This document shows positions 23,022 through 34,051 of a stretch of 64,000 nucleotides of DNA, piece by piece (the stretch's first letter is position 1; each line of letters starts with the position of its first letter). This stretch comes from Coprinellus micaceus (taxonomy: Eukaryota > Basidiomycota > Agaricomycetes > Agaricales > Psathyrellaceae): assembly GCA_951394405.1 (NCBI GenBank), contig OX596335.1, positions 5,270,001 through 5,334,000 of the forward strand, read 5' to 3'. A model generated the notes under the pieces. That model searched no databases and was not told the DNA's origin. It saw nothing but the letters and a program-made list of their open reading frames with translations. The position numbers and the translations under genes are program-made.

Positions 23022-25640
23022 GGTGGAGGTGCGGGTTGGGACGAGGTTTGAAGTTCGGTGAGCCGGGAGGGCCGACGGGCGGGCGGTGGGTGATGACGAC
23101 GTAGGCGTCAAAAGGCCAGCGGTGGCGAGGAGGGGTGTAGGCGACGGTGAGTTGGCAGTGAGCGGGGACGGTGTGACGGTGACCGAGCCGCGGGGAGTGC
23201 CAGCACCGAGAGCCGAAGATGGGCGTTGAGCCGAAGACGAGGAAGGACCCGCGACGTTGACGCCGACGTTAGATGACGAGGAAGGACCGGGGAACGGTGA
23301 CGACGCGCGTAGGTATAGCGAGAAGATGGACGAGAGGGAACGTTGGTGGCCCGCGCCCGGTCGCGGTCGTTGCGTTGGAGCAGTGGAAGGAGTGGAAGGA
23401 GGCAGTGTGTCCGCGGGTTAGGGTGGATTATTATATTAATGGGCGGTTACGTTGACGGTGAGGTGTTAAGGGTCGGGAAGGGCCGAGGGAGCGTGACGTT
23501 GGAGGAAGGGCCGAGAGGATATGAACGCGAGGCGGTGTTTGATACGCGGAGGGTCGTCCCGAGGAAGCGACGGGACGGGTGAAGGGGGAGCCAAGTCGAG
23601 CCGGGTGTCGGGGTTTACGTTGTTCGGGATGACGAGGCGGGGTTGCGTTCCGTATGTCGATTTAGGGGCGGACGAGAGGGAAGAGGGAGAAGGAGAAGAA
23701 AGAAGAAAGAATGTTAGCAACGCTCTCCTCACTAACCACAACCACGACGATGAACGGAGGAGGGTTGAATGTAAAAAAGATAAGAACAAAACGCTAGTGA
23801 TAATGATGATGATGGCGATGGATGCGATGCGCTGGCATGCATACACCCCATGGCCAAGCGAGACACCCGTCTCGGGGATGTGAGGCGGGCATGCCAAGCC
23901 GCTCGCGTGGCTCGCCCTGTATCCCCGCGTGTGCCTGGGTCTCTCTTTCTTCCCTGTTTGCGGTTGGGCGCTCCCCTTCTTCCTTCCTCACCGAAAGAGG
24001 GATGGGCGCCCAAGTGTAGGACAGGCGGAGGGAGAGAAAAGGGGAAGGAGGAGAGAGGGCAGAGAGAAAGGAACGTACGGTGAATCCTGAAAGTCCATCG
24101 TGCCCCAATCCCAATTTCAAATCCGAGTCGGTTTCCACCCAGCGTCCGTCCGTCGATTTTGCGTTTACGCCGTTTGCAGCGAACGTCGATTCCAAATGAC
24201 CGTGGTTGCAGTCAGTCGTCCAGTCGGTCGATACGTCGATACGTCGATACACAGAAGAAGAGCAGAGCGAAAACGCAGGGAAACGAAGAAGACGGGATGA
24301 TGGCAAAAGAACAAGGAGGGGAATGATGCGTTGGTCCAATCACGATTCAGTTCAGGGGTCGGTTTGATCGTCGTGATGCGCGGCGAGAGCGGGGAAATTT
24401 GACGACGGCGACGACGACGGGGTTGCGAGGGTGGTGGTGGTTACGGGGGTGGTGAGGGTCGAGGGGGGACGGTGGTTCGACGTTTGGGTAGAGGCCGAGT
24501 TTGAGGAGGATAGAGGGTTTGAGGAGGCGGAAGGCGAAGAGAGGCGGAACTCGAGTTTGAGGAGGCGAATTAAGTGAGCGCCAGTATCGGTGTCGAGTTA
24601 TGGGGCGAAGAGAGGAGGACGTCGGCGTAAGGAGGCGATTTTGACGACGAACCGAGGTCGAGGGCGAAGACCGATGTCGAAGCAGGGAGATATGTATAGA
24701 GAAGCAGACCAAAACGTAAGCACACGCTCGACGAAATGAAATGAAGGCAATGTGAAGGGTGGGGTGATATGGATCCGTATTGACTTGCTCGTTTGCGAGC
24801 CGTGGGCGAGCGTGGGGGGTGGAAATCGAAAGAGGCGGGTCGGGAGGGTCGAGAGGGCGGGTCGAAGGGAAGGGAAGGAGGAGGGACGGTCGAGTGAAGG
24901 CCGGGTCAAAATCGAAGGAGCTGGCGAGTGCAGTCGGGAAGAGTGCAAGGAGGATATGGAAAGGAATCGAAGGAAGAACGAAGGGGAAGACAAAGGAGGA
25001 AGAACGGACGCACCAACTCAAGCTGATCCTCAACCCTCACGACGCGTTGGCCGTTCTCGAGGTACGTGCTCCAGACGCGTTGCATGGTTTCTTCTTCCTT
25101 GTCTCCTCCCGATATTCCTTCTCTGCTCTGAGGTATCCCTTCCTCGTGTATACCCTCCTAGTTTCTTCGTCTGAATCCTCCTCTCTCTGAGATATCTCCT
25201 CCTAATCCGCCTGCTTATCCAAACGCCGAATGTCGTCCTAATCCTATCCGTCTCCCTGACCGAAACTCCTATCCTTCCTTCTTCGCGTAGGTGATACAAC
25301 AACAACAACGACCTTCAATCCGAGTCGTAGAGCCAAAGAGCGTGATGAGAGCGAGCGGGGTATACACCGAACAGAACACAACAAGCAGAGAGCGAAGTAA
25401 AAGTACAGTCCCAAGAACCAAGAACCAACTCAATTCCTCCGTCCCGTCTCCTTTCGCCCCCACCACCCCCGGCGCCGTTATCTCGCTTCACCCGCGGGCC
25501 ATGTGAACGCCCTCTTCCCTTTCCGTCTGGTTGTTTCCATCTCTGCGTTTCTCTCCCGACAAGCCAATCGGACGCAGTGGCCCATATGGGGAAATGCGAA
25601 AGGAGCCGAGGACGGGGGTTGTACGGCGATTTAGAGTCGG
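23022..25640. other. long upstream region of the tetraspanin gene, purine-rich on the plus strand
   Basis: The plus strand is rich in GA and the minus strand in CT over most of this stretch, which creates long Ser/Pro/Phe-rich open frames on the minus strand that do not look like real proteins. A short GTCGATAC direct repeat lies near 24230-24253. It could hold a long 5' UTR with introns, but no further exon could be tied to the tetraspanin gene. Confidence 0.35.
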
Positions 25641-26409
25641 GAGGGCTTGGCGTGCCTTGGCGCTTGTCCTCCCTTCCTTCCTTCCTTCGTTCTCGTCACC
25701 CCGAGTGTGTGTGTGCCGCTCCTTCGTCCACATCCTCGCTTACTGGGATTCGTACCTAGAGTCGAAGACGCGCAGATGGATAGGTGCGAAGTCTTCCTCG
25801 ATCTACCGAACTTGAGTAAGGTCGTTGTGTGTGCGGCGTTCCCGAGACAGGCGAAAGAGAAGAGAAGCGAAAACGCAACGAAGACGTCCTTCGAGTGGAG
25901 TGGGGAGGGGAACGTTGAGGTTTGACAGGTGCGATTAGACTTCTCGTTACGCCCTTCCCTCGACCCAGGTCCCCGCTTCGCAGGTTCTCCCACATCCCCT
26001 CATCTGAGATAGAGACGTAGCCACAACGACCACTCATTGGACGACCCCCAAAATCAAATCACAAGTGTGTGAAATAGACGCCCAACCTTCCTCCCCCCTC
26101 TCACCTCTCGCAACCCACAACCCACTCAATGCTCAAACGATTTAAGCGCCCACCCCGTTCTTTCGGCTTATCACCCCTCCCAACCGCCCTGATCCGCACA
26201 ACCTCCACTGGCACGAGCCGACACGGGGGGGCTTCTCCATTCACATCCCCACCCCCACTTACCGTTATTCCTACACTAGGTTCAAAATCCATACACAGAG
26301 TTAAGCGGGCCAGAAACGCGTGGTGAACTTGGAGGTACTCGTGATATCGATGTCCGTTTTATGTGGGGTGGCTTCCAGAGACAGGTCGGGGACAAGAGAA
26401 GAGAATGGA

Positions 26410-27610
26410 GGGGAAGACATCGATAAAAACCCCTCTGAGTTAGAATGCCCTATCACGATGTGCCTAGGGTTTCACCCGAATTACACTATGCATGTTCGTT
26501 AGAAATAGATATCCATGGTGGAATATGCATGATTACTCGTTCCTCAGGGAGGAGGGGAACGGACATCCACCGGCAGAGTTGGAGAGCATGAGCAGGCAGC
26601 CGCCACTGTGGCGGTGGATGGCAGCCAGAATCTCAGGGTGGGGAGTGGGTGGGAACGCAGGTAGAAGGAAGGGAGGGGGATGGGCATCGAAGATGAAGGA
26701 TGAGATTCGGTTGAACTCGCAAGCGCAGGATGAGGTAGGGTGGCAATCGGCCCGCAAAACCTAAGCGCTTGAAAGGCAAAGCGGAGTCCAAATGCCTTCG
26801 GAAGATTCCGGTGACGGTCCGTGCGAGCCCATATCAAGACGCGTCGCGTCAACGCGTCGATCATCACTTCTTTCTTCCTTTCCCCCATCGTCTCGCCTCC
26901 CCAGCCCACTTGATTACCCCGCCCGCCCGTCGGCGTGCCCCCCTCCCTCTATTGCCAGTGCCCGCCTTTCAAGAATACAGCATAGAGACACCATCGAACG
27001 CTCTCGCCCACCGTTGGAGCACATTTAGTCGGCCTCTTGGGCGTAGAGTACGTCTACCACGCCTGCCCTTCTTGCCATAGGCGTTCTCTAACCCTTGGGC
27101 CTCAGCTTACGTATAAGGGTTCAGTGCGACGGCTGGAGATCAGGAGAGATGGTTTCCTCGGTGTTGATAGTCTGTATGCGTGATAATATCCCTGTATTGA
27201 CATGTACTATCCCGTACCCTCCTTGTGAATACATCAATCTCTGTCCACCCTATTGTCAGATTTGGAAGTCAAGGAGGCCCTAGGCCTGCTGTATGCGAAT
27301 AATGCGACCCTACATGGGAATACAATCAAATCCCATCCTTACGACAGATGGTCACTGAATCTCATCTTTACCAGGGATTACCATCCCTCCCATCCTATCC
27401 CATCCCTCGCATTGTGGGATGGAGTTAAGTTTTATGAAACAAGTTACACGCACCCCAGGATGAGGGGGGTGGCCTAGGATTCTGGGGATTGCCTGCAATG
27501 GTAGAGGGTCACCACCGCTAGGGGTTTTTTACGATGGACAAGACACGGGAACCCCATGAGAGTAAGGATTGAAGTAGTACCGAGCCGTGTAGTGTGGAGG
27601 GGTCCCCTTC
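26410..27610. other. extra segment in array unit 1, origin unknown
   Basis: Blocks V and X' are adjacent in unit 2 (29783 and 29830-29890), but in unit 1 they are separated by about 1.1-1.2 kb of sequence with no counterpart in the other units. No terminal repeats, poly(A) or protein motif was recognised in it. A run of CCCATCC-type motifs with the reverse GGGATGG lies at 27380-27425. It may be an inserted element or retained ancestral sequence. Confidence 0.35.
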
Positions 27611-28385
27611 ACGTCTTGACAGACGGAACAACCTCTCGTTCAACGCTATCATAAGTGAGACGTAAGTACCTTCTCATGCTTACTTCCAGTCTCCCCAGAT
27701 CTCCTCATCTGCAGTGGGACAGGTACGCACTTCTGCATCACGACGACCCCCACCTCGTATTCGAACACAACCCAGATCAAACCTAGCGCACGCATAGACG
27801 CCCAAATACCCAAACACTCAAACACCCCCCTCACCCTCTTCACCCTCTTCACCCTCACTCTCCCCACAACCCACCCACCACCAAATCTAAATAAGCGCCC
27901 ATGCCCATGCCTCTTCTCCGACCTCCGGCCTCTCCGTTCCCATCACACCTTATCACCCTACCAACGCCCTGATCCGCACAACCGCCGCAAGCCGCCGCAA
28001 GCCGACGCTTGGTGCTGCGGGTGTGCTTGGCGTGCTTGGCACGTTCGCTTTGTTCCTTGCTTGCTTCTGACTTCGATCTGACTTCCACCTCGCATCTTCA
28101 CCAATCCGACGTAAGTTACTCAGTGCATACAGATCTCGGGTCTAAGACACTCTCGAACCTATCGAAGAGTATCTGCTCCTCACTGGGTCTGACAAACGCT
28201 GGGCACGTTCGTTCCGCTCTGTTCTTGTGACCCTGTTCAATCGACGTCGACGTCGACCGTTACCTTCCGGATTCACTCTTCAACGGCGTCGAGGCTTCCC
28301 AGTCAGCCTCTACGCCACCAACGAATGAATTAACGAACGAAGGAGGGAATGGAAGAATCCAAACGCTGTCCGCCGCCTGCCACTG

Positions 28386-29000
28386 CTATCGAAACAACTC
28401 TGGCCTCTGCAGAACGTTCCGACGTGCGCTCGAGAGTCGAGACCGATGACTGTCTCTATCTCGCCTCATCGCAGTCGTAGTCTCTCTTTCTCTCTCCTGT
28501 GTCCAACGGAGATCCTGCTGGGAACCCTGTCGACGTATCGCTAGGTTTGGCTCGCTAGAAGGCCTTTCGCGTTTGCCTCGCTCTCTGTCTCGCTCTCTCG
28601 TACGTACGGAGATTCGGGGGTCGAGGGTACGACCGGACGACAGCTCGAACGGCGCTGGTTCGTCTACCTGGTAATTCAGTCTACTCCGTGGGTGTCGACT
28701 GTTGCCTTCCAAAGCGACCCCGCGACGGACAGACGGTCTAGACTCTAGTGCTAGTCTTTCGTTCACTCTCCCCACCATGCTCGTCACTCTAGGGTGGCCG
28801 AACGAGCAAAACTCTCGACGCATCACTCTATCACCGGGCCCAGTTCCCGGCCCTACGTCTTTCGTCTCAGCCGTGCAAACGTCTCCCTCATCACCAAGGA
28901 GATCATTTTCTAAGCTTCTCCATCGAGTATTCATTGGGCTTGGTCCCTGATCAAGAGACGGCCGTCGACGTGCCTTGGCGCTTGTCCTTCTTCTTGTCAC
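28386..29000 (-). CDS. candidate Ser/Arg-rich protein exon of array unit 1
   Basis: A 204-codon minus-strand frame that starts with the block-W peptide TRRRTSAKARRRP and passes through ERPSSEPNLAIRRQGSQQDL into a Glu/Arg/Ser-rich end (ERERETTTAMRRDRDSHRS). The second array unit has a parallel frame (30836-31318) with SSESSLAKRRQGSQQNL and STTVMRRNGDSHRSRS, so the peptide has been kept better than the surrounding DNA. That supports past or present coding function. It may be one exon of a longer gene that includes the block-X peptide at 29106-29390. The product would be charged and disordered; no domain is recognised. Confidence 0.4.
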   Translation of the reverse strand: MTRRRTSAKARRRPSLDQGPSPMNTRWRSLENDLLGDEGDVCTAETKDVGPGTGPGDRVMRREFCSFGHPRVTSMVGRVNERLALESRPSVRRGVALEGNSRHPRSRLNYQVDEPAPFELSSGRTLDPRISVRTRERDRERGKRERPSSEPNLAIRRQGSQQDLRWTQERERETTTAMRRDRDSHRSRLSSARRNVLQRPELFR

Positions 29001-29105
29001 TTTGCGTAGAGGAGGAGTGAGAAGGGGTGCGAGTGAAAGTCAGAAGGGGTGGGGTGAGAGAGAGAGAAGGAGTGAGAGTGAGATGGAGTGAGAGGGAAAG
29101 TGAGG

Positions 29106-29390
29106 CTACCTGCCGCGCAATTCGCGTTCCGCGTAAGGAGGAGGACGGCCGGCAAGGAGGGAAGGGGGAGTACGAAGGAAGAGCTCGCTAGGCCAAATCG
29201 AAGTCGGGGGAAAGGGTTCGTCTAGGGTGTCTTCCCGAGACAGGTGGTGCGGGAAGGGAGAAGAGAAGGGAGCAGTAGGGGAGTAGGTAGCGAGACGTGG
29301 AGTGGGGAGGTCCACCGTCATATTTTGACAGCCGGAATTACCTTTCTCGTTCTCGTTATCCATTCTCCTCACTATCGACGTCGGTGACAC
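29106..29390 (-). CDS. candidate exon of array unit 2 (Pro/Ser-rich)
   Basis: A minus-strand frame with LPTPRLATYSPTAPFSSPF, HHLSREDTLDEPFPP and LLAGRPPPYAERELRG. The unit-3 counterpart (32171-32404) keeps LRTPRLATYSPTIPFCSPF and HHLSREDTLD, then stops early, so unit 3 is broken at this point. A GGTAGCC possible donor follows. The peptide composition looks like a true protein, but no family is recognised and no full gene model could be closed. Confidence 0.35.
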   Translation of the reverse strand: MSPTSIVRRMDNENEKGNSGCQNMTVDLPTPRLATYSPTAPFSSPFPHHLSREDTLDEPFPPTSIWPSELFLRTPPSLLAGRPPPYAERELRGR

Positions 29391-30235
29391 CTCTTCTCGT
29401 ACCCCCGGACTCCACCCTACCCAGATCCCCGCGCACCACTCAGTAATATATGTACGTACGTACCACCACTCTAGCCCGACTTACATTCAGTCCTCGAACC
29501 GCCCCCCCTGCCATGCTCACTTCGATCTCAACTAGTCCCCACTCACCGCAAAATCCAAATAGGCGCCCACCCCGTTCTTTCGGTTTATCACCCCTCCCCA
29601 CGGCCTGATCCGCACAACCTCCACTGGCACGACCCAACACGGAGGGGGTTCTCCGTTCATATCCTAACCCCCACTTACCGTCATTCCTCCACATAGGCGT
29701 CCTTACCGCTACCCCTACACATAGTTGTCCTTACCGTTATTTACACAGGGTCGGGCGGGCCAGAAACGCGTGGTGAACTTTGGAGGTACTCGTGATATCG
29801 ATGTACGTTTTATGTGGGGTGGTTTCCCGAGACAGGTCGAAGTGAAGAGAACGCGAGGAGGGCAACGAAACGTAGAGCTCGAAGGCCGTCTTGACAGATC
29901 GACTAACCTCTCGTTACTACGGTGAGAGGTATCTTCTTCTCATACTTACACCTCACATGATACGTAGCGCGACACCGCATTTGACGACCCCCCATATCAC
30001 AAGTGCGTAGCATAGGCGCCCAACGCCCCTCACCCTCCCTCTCCCCACAATGCTCAAACCATTTAAGCGCCCGTGCCCACCCCCTCCTCTCCGACCTCCG
30101 CCCCTCCGTTCCCATCACGCCGTAAGTACGGCTTATCACCCTACCAACGGCCCTGATCCACCCAACAGCCGCAAGCCGACGCCTGCCGACGCGAGGTGCT
30201 GCGGGTGTGCTTGGCGGCTTCACTTGGCACGTTCG

Positions 30236-30239
<4 letters not shown>

Positions 30240-30270
<31 letters not shown>

Positions 30271-30552
30271 GTGGTTTCTCAGTCTCTGCGGAGAACTGCC
30301 CTTTTGGGCCGTACATGGTACGCCGCAGGACTTCATCGACAGTTTGGTGCGTGGCTTGGCCACGGCTATGTATAAGGTCGAAAATCAATAGGGTAAGAAA
30401 TATGAAGATATTGCTCTTGAAGGAGCGGCGCGACTTGTTGTTACTTCTTCCACCAGGAGGAAATGCTTTACGCACGGGGGCGGTTAGGCCCCCAGTGTGG
30501 GACTCGCAGCTGCGTAACGCCGCCTTCCGGTTCTGGGCACGTTGAGCAATAA
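30240..30552 (-). mobile_element. SINE-like or processed-transcript insertion with poly(A) tail
   Basis: A run of T (30240-30269) begins a segment on the plus strand, so the inserted element lies on the minus strand with a poly(A) tail of about 30. The 13-bp sequence GCACGTTCGCTTT occurs on both sides (30227-30239 and 30553-30565), as expected for target-primed reverse transcription. The paralogous array unit at 28030-28060 has GGCACGTTCGCTTTGTTCC without the insertion and acts as an empty site. The 313-bp body has no recognised tRNA-type A/B boxes, so it may be a SINE of another origin or a processed RNA copy rather than a tRNA-derived SINE. Confidence 0.75.
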
Positions 30553-30835
30553 GCACGTTCGCTTTCTTCCTTGCTTCTGACTTCGATCTGACCTTCCACC
30601 TCGCATCTTCACCAGTCCGACATAAGTTACTAAATGCATACAGATCTCGAGTCTAAGGCACTCTCGAACCTATCGAAGAGTATCCGTTCCTCACTGGGTC
30701 TGACAAACGCTGGGCACGTTCGTTCCGCTCTGTTCTTGTGACCCTGTTCAATCGACGTCGACCGTTACCTGCCGGATTCACTCTTCAACGGACGTCTGGA
30801 ATTCCCGTTCAGCCTCTACGCCACCAACGAATGAA

Positions 30836-31318
30836 TTAACGAACGAAGGAACGAATGGAAAAATCCAAACGCTGTCCGCCGCCTGCCACTGCTATCGATA
30901 CAACTCTGGCTCTACACAACGTCCCGACGTGCGCTCGAGACCTTGACCGATGACTGTCTCCATTTCGCCTCATCACAGTCGTACTGTCTCTCTCTCTCTC
31001 TCTTCCCTTTGTCGAAGGGAGATTCTGCTGGGAACCCTGTCGGCGTTTCGCTAGGCTTGACTCACTGGAAGGCCTTCCGCGTTGTCTCTGTCCCTGTCTC
31101 CAGCGGAGATTCAGGGACAGAGCGGAAGACAGCTCGAACGCCGGCTCGTGTACCATTCCGTACAGGCTAGTTTGTGGGTATCGACCGTCGAGTTCCAGAT
31201 CCAGATAGACGGATAGACGGAGAGGCGGCAGACTCTTTCGTTCGCCCCCTCCGTTGTACTCTGGAGATGAACAGACGCACGATACTGCGCTCTCCACTGT
31301 TCCTGCCGCCGTCCACAT
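30836..31318 (-). CDS. candidate Ser/Arg-rich protein exon of array unit 2
   Basis: A 160-codon minus-strand frame parallel to the one at 28386-29000, sharing the FELSS, RRQGSQQNL and RNGDSHRSRS patches. Its N-terminal part and its C-terminal end differ from unit 1, consistent with drift and small duplications (the GAACCCTGTC block occurs at 31033 and again at 31337). Coding status is uncertain. Confidence 0.3.
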   Translation of the reverse strand: MWTAAGTVESAVSCVCSSPEYNGGGERKSLPPLRLSVYLDLELDGRYPQTSLYGMVHEPAFELSSALSLNLRWRQGQRQRGRPSSESSLAKRRQGSQQNLPSTKGRERERDSTTVMRRNGDSHRSRSRAHVGTLCRARVVSIAVAGGGQRLDFSIRSFVR

Positions 31319-33606
31319 CGCTCGACCTTCTCGAACCCTGTCACTCGGCTTGGCTCGCTAGAAGGCTTTTCTCGTTTGTCTCTCTCTCTTGCCTCCCATT
31401 TCCCCCAGTGTACTCTGTGGGCGTCGGTCGTGATCTTCCAAAGCGACTCCGCGACGGACAGACGATTTAGTCTCTTCCGCCCACTTTCTCTATCAGACTC
31501 TAGGGATGACCGGGCGACCGGACGACCGGACGAACAGAACTCTCTCTAGACTACCCTACAGACGACCGACCGACCAAACGACCAAACAAACGTACGGAAC
31601 TCTCTCCGCCAAGTGCTCTTACTACTCCTACCATCCGCACCACTCAATCTGTACCCTTTCTCGAACCCCGTCGAGGCCTCTCTCTCTCGTTGTACCCATG
31701 TCGAACATCGTTTTCAATTTCGAAGGAGTCTAGCCTCCTCTCTCTTGCTGCGACTATCTAGAGATCGATTTCACGACAGCTCGTATAGGCACGTTCCCTC
31801 GTTCGCGGGACAACCGCCACGGCCGTCGACTTCCCAACTATCTCGCGAACCCCCTCTCCCTGAACCCCGATTCGAACCCCGATTCGCCACCGGAAACAGC
31901 ACCGAAAGACGAATGCTAGAACTCTCTCCGCAGCTGGCCCTCATTATCGATAGCCTCGTCACCCTCTACGAAAGTGCCGCTCCATATTAGGCCATGCTTT
32001 AGCGCTTGTCTTTCCTCTGGTCACTTTGCGGGACGGTGAGAGGGGGGGTGAGAGGGAGGAGTGAGGGTGGTAACCCCGCCTGCAGCGCAATTCGCATTCC
32101 CCGTAGCGTGGAGGACGGAGGGAGCACGAAGGAATACCTCGCTAGGCCAAATCTGAGGCGGGGGAAATGGTTAGTCTAGGGTGTCTTCCCGAGACAGGTG
32201 GTGCGGGAAGGGAGAACAGAAGGGAATAGTAGGGGAGTAGGTAGCGAGACGTGGAGTGCGGAGGTCCGCGCTCACGTTTTGACAGATGGAACCATCCTTC
32301 TCGTTGGCGGTTGTCCTCACTATCGATGCCGGTGAGACCTCTTCTCGTGCCTCCAGACTCCACCCTACCCAAATCCCCGCGTCCCAGTCATCAATACATA
32401 CCACCAGCCCAGCTCAATTTCTATTCGGTCCTTGAACTGACCCCCTCTCTCTCTCACTTCGATCTCAACTAGTCGAGTCGACTCCCCGCAAAATTCAAAT
32501 AGGCGCCCACCCCGTTCTTTCGGTTCATCTCCCTACCAACGCCCTGATCCGCACTCTTCCCGGGAAGTGTCAATGCTGCGGGTGTGCTTGGCAGCCTTGA
32601 CACTTTCATTTCGTTCGTTCGTTCCAACTTCCACGTCGAATTTCCTTTCGAGTCACTCGAACTCGTTACTCGACACTGGGTTAAACCTAGCGTTTCGACG
32701 AGTACAACCACTGGCGCAGCGCACAAGACGAGTAATAGACCCCATCCCAAGTATCCATAAGTATGGATCCGTAAGGTGGGGCAAAACGTCGAACGTTTGT
32801 TCTTTCGTTCTGTCCTGTGGGCCCGCCCAATCAACGTTGACCGTTCAATCGATGTCGACCGTCGCCTTCCGAATTCACTTCTTAGCGGGGTCTAGACTCC
32901 TACTTCACCCTCTACGCCACAACCGAATGAATTAACGAACGAATGAACCGACCGGGCACCCAGAACCGAGCGAATGGAAGGACCCAAACGCTCTACATCC
33001 GCCGCCTGCCACCGATGTCTAATCGCTCCCCTTCGTCTTAACGTTCCTAATGTGCTCTCGAAACCGATGAAGGTCTCTATCTCACTTCAGCGCGCTCGTT
33101 CTTGTGCTCTCTCAAGTCGCCTCTCCTCTCTGTTTCTGGGAATCAGGGATCCATCGCCGCCAGCTAGGATGGGAACCCTCGTAACCTTGCCTAGCTCACC
33201 ACGTACCCACTGCCGTACAGACCTTCCGCAAACATATCTAGGACGAACGAGAGATCGCTCCCCCACCCACTCGAACCCCAGCCCCCTCTCACGATTTGCT
33301 CGCTCGGCGAAGCTCTCACACTTTCGTATGTAACCGACCTCGCTGCTCTCCTCGCCGATCGGGACTTCGAATGGCCATTCAAGACCACACTTGTGCAAAC
33401 GGGTTTTAATTGCACGTGCGCTCTCCGCTCAACCCTGGTCGTCTGATACCTTCGTTCGCCCAGTCCGTGCTGACGTTGACGTATGCATATTCTTCGACGT
33501 ACGGCTTTTAGACTCTCTTGGTCAGCCGTGAATGGGTATCACGTTCCACGCCACCCGCTCTGAACCCTCGTTCTCACCTCCTCGGCCTGACCTCCTTTCG
33601 AAACCA

Positions 33607-33614
33607 GGAACATC
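33607..33614. repeat. left target-site duplication (GGAACATC)
   Basis: Identical 8-mer to the one at 46041-46048, at nearly the same distance from the matching inverted ends (9 versus 8 bases). An exact 8-bp match at both flanks is unlikely by chance, and 8 bp is, as I recall, the duplication size described for Zisupton-type elements. Confidence 0.65.
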
Positions 33615-33623
33615 AAGAAGCCC

Positions 33624-33690
33624 GATGGTCTTTCTTTAAACATCGGGGCATCCGATGCTTTCACCGGTCGAAATACACCAATGTTTAGAC
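33624..33690 (+). repeat. left terminal inverted repeat of the KDZ element
   Basis: Pairs with 45967-46032 in reverse complement with few mismatches over about 66 bp. Its inner end is TGTTTAGAC, the reverse complement of the GTCTAAACA core that is repeated in the adjacent subterminal array. Confidence 0.85.
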
Positions 33691-33810
33691 AACCTAGCCT
33701 TCAAATAAGTATTGATATATGGGGTGTAAAGGGTCAATTGACGTACTATCCACAATGGTTAATGGTAATGAATCCTGTCCAATGAGAGGGTATAAATTAG
33801 TCCGGGACGT

Positions 33811-33880
33811 GTCTAAACAGCACGGTCTAAACAGGGGAGTCTAAACAGGGGAGTCTAAACAGGGGAGTCTAAACAGCGAG
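33811..33880 (+). repeat. five 14-bp direct repeats in the left subterminal region
   Basis: GTCTAAACAG begins at 33811, 33825, 33839, 33853 and 33867, an exact 14-bp spacing. The middle three are identical (GTCTAAACAGGGGA) and the outer two vary in the last four bases. The same core occurs in both terminal repeats and once internally at 38448. These are likely transposase-binding sites. Confidence 0.85.
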
Positions 33881-34051
33881 GCCTAGACATCGATGAACGT
33901 ACGGGATCCTAATGGTTTAAACATAGAGCCAGTGGGTGAAACCCCAGAAGAAAGCCACGTCAGGGGTAAATTAGAGAGAGTAGGGTTGAGCACGACAATA
34001 TGCAGTGGGTAGCGTTCGGGGGGATCAAGGCTATACATACGGGGCGGGTCC

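Larger units (their letters stand above)
25640..33606 (-). repeat. array of about three diverged gene-like repeat units
   Basis: The same blocks recur in the same order. Block W (CGTGCCTTGGCGCTTGTCC) is at 25655, 28970 and, diverged, 31990. Block X (CCCGAGACAGG...TTTTGACAG) is at 29230 and 32190, with weaker forms at 25843 and 29830. Block Y (GCGCCCACCCCGTTCTTTCG) is at 26147, 29567 and 32505, with variants at 27890 and 30065. Block V (GGAGGTACTCGTGATATCGA) is at 26330 and 29783. Block Z (GCTGCGGGTGTGCTTGGC) is at 28015, 30200 and 32576. A fixed marker (CGAATGAATTAACGAACGAA) is at 28321, 30827 and 32924. Minus-strand peptide patches are conserved: RTSAKAR; LATYSPT and PFPHHLSREDTLD; RRQGSQQ; the Ala-Asp-Gln-Gly-Val-Gly-Arg type motif. 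This suggests decayed tandem copies of a minus-strand gene with a Ser/Arg/Pro-rich product. The family is not recognised. Confidence 0.65.

Noticed and set aside
24347..25033. 228-codon minus-strand open frame
   Set aside because: The Ser/Pro/Phe/Leu-rich composition comes from a CT-rich strand; no domain, no neighbouring exon signals, and the opposite strand is open as well.
30270..30552. tRNA-derived SINE head
   Set aside because: A GCGAGTCCCAC stretch only weakly resembles a B box and no A box is found, so the tRNA origin is not claimed.
29903..30556. 217-codon minus-strand frame crossing the poly(A) run
   Set aside because: The frame runs through about ten AAA codons of an inserted poly(A) tail and joins unrelated sequences, so it is not one gene.
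33811..33880. CRISPR-like short regular repeats
   Set aside because: The period is only 14 bp with no spacers, in a eukaryotic transposon end; these are subterminal repeats.
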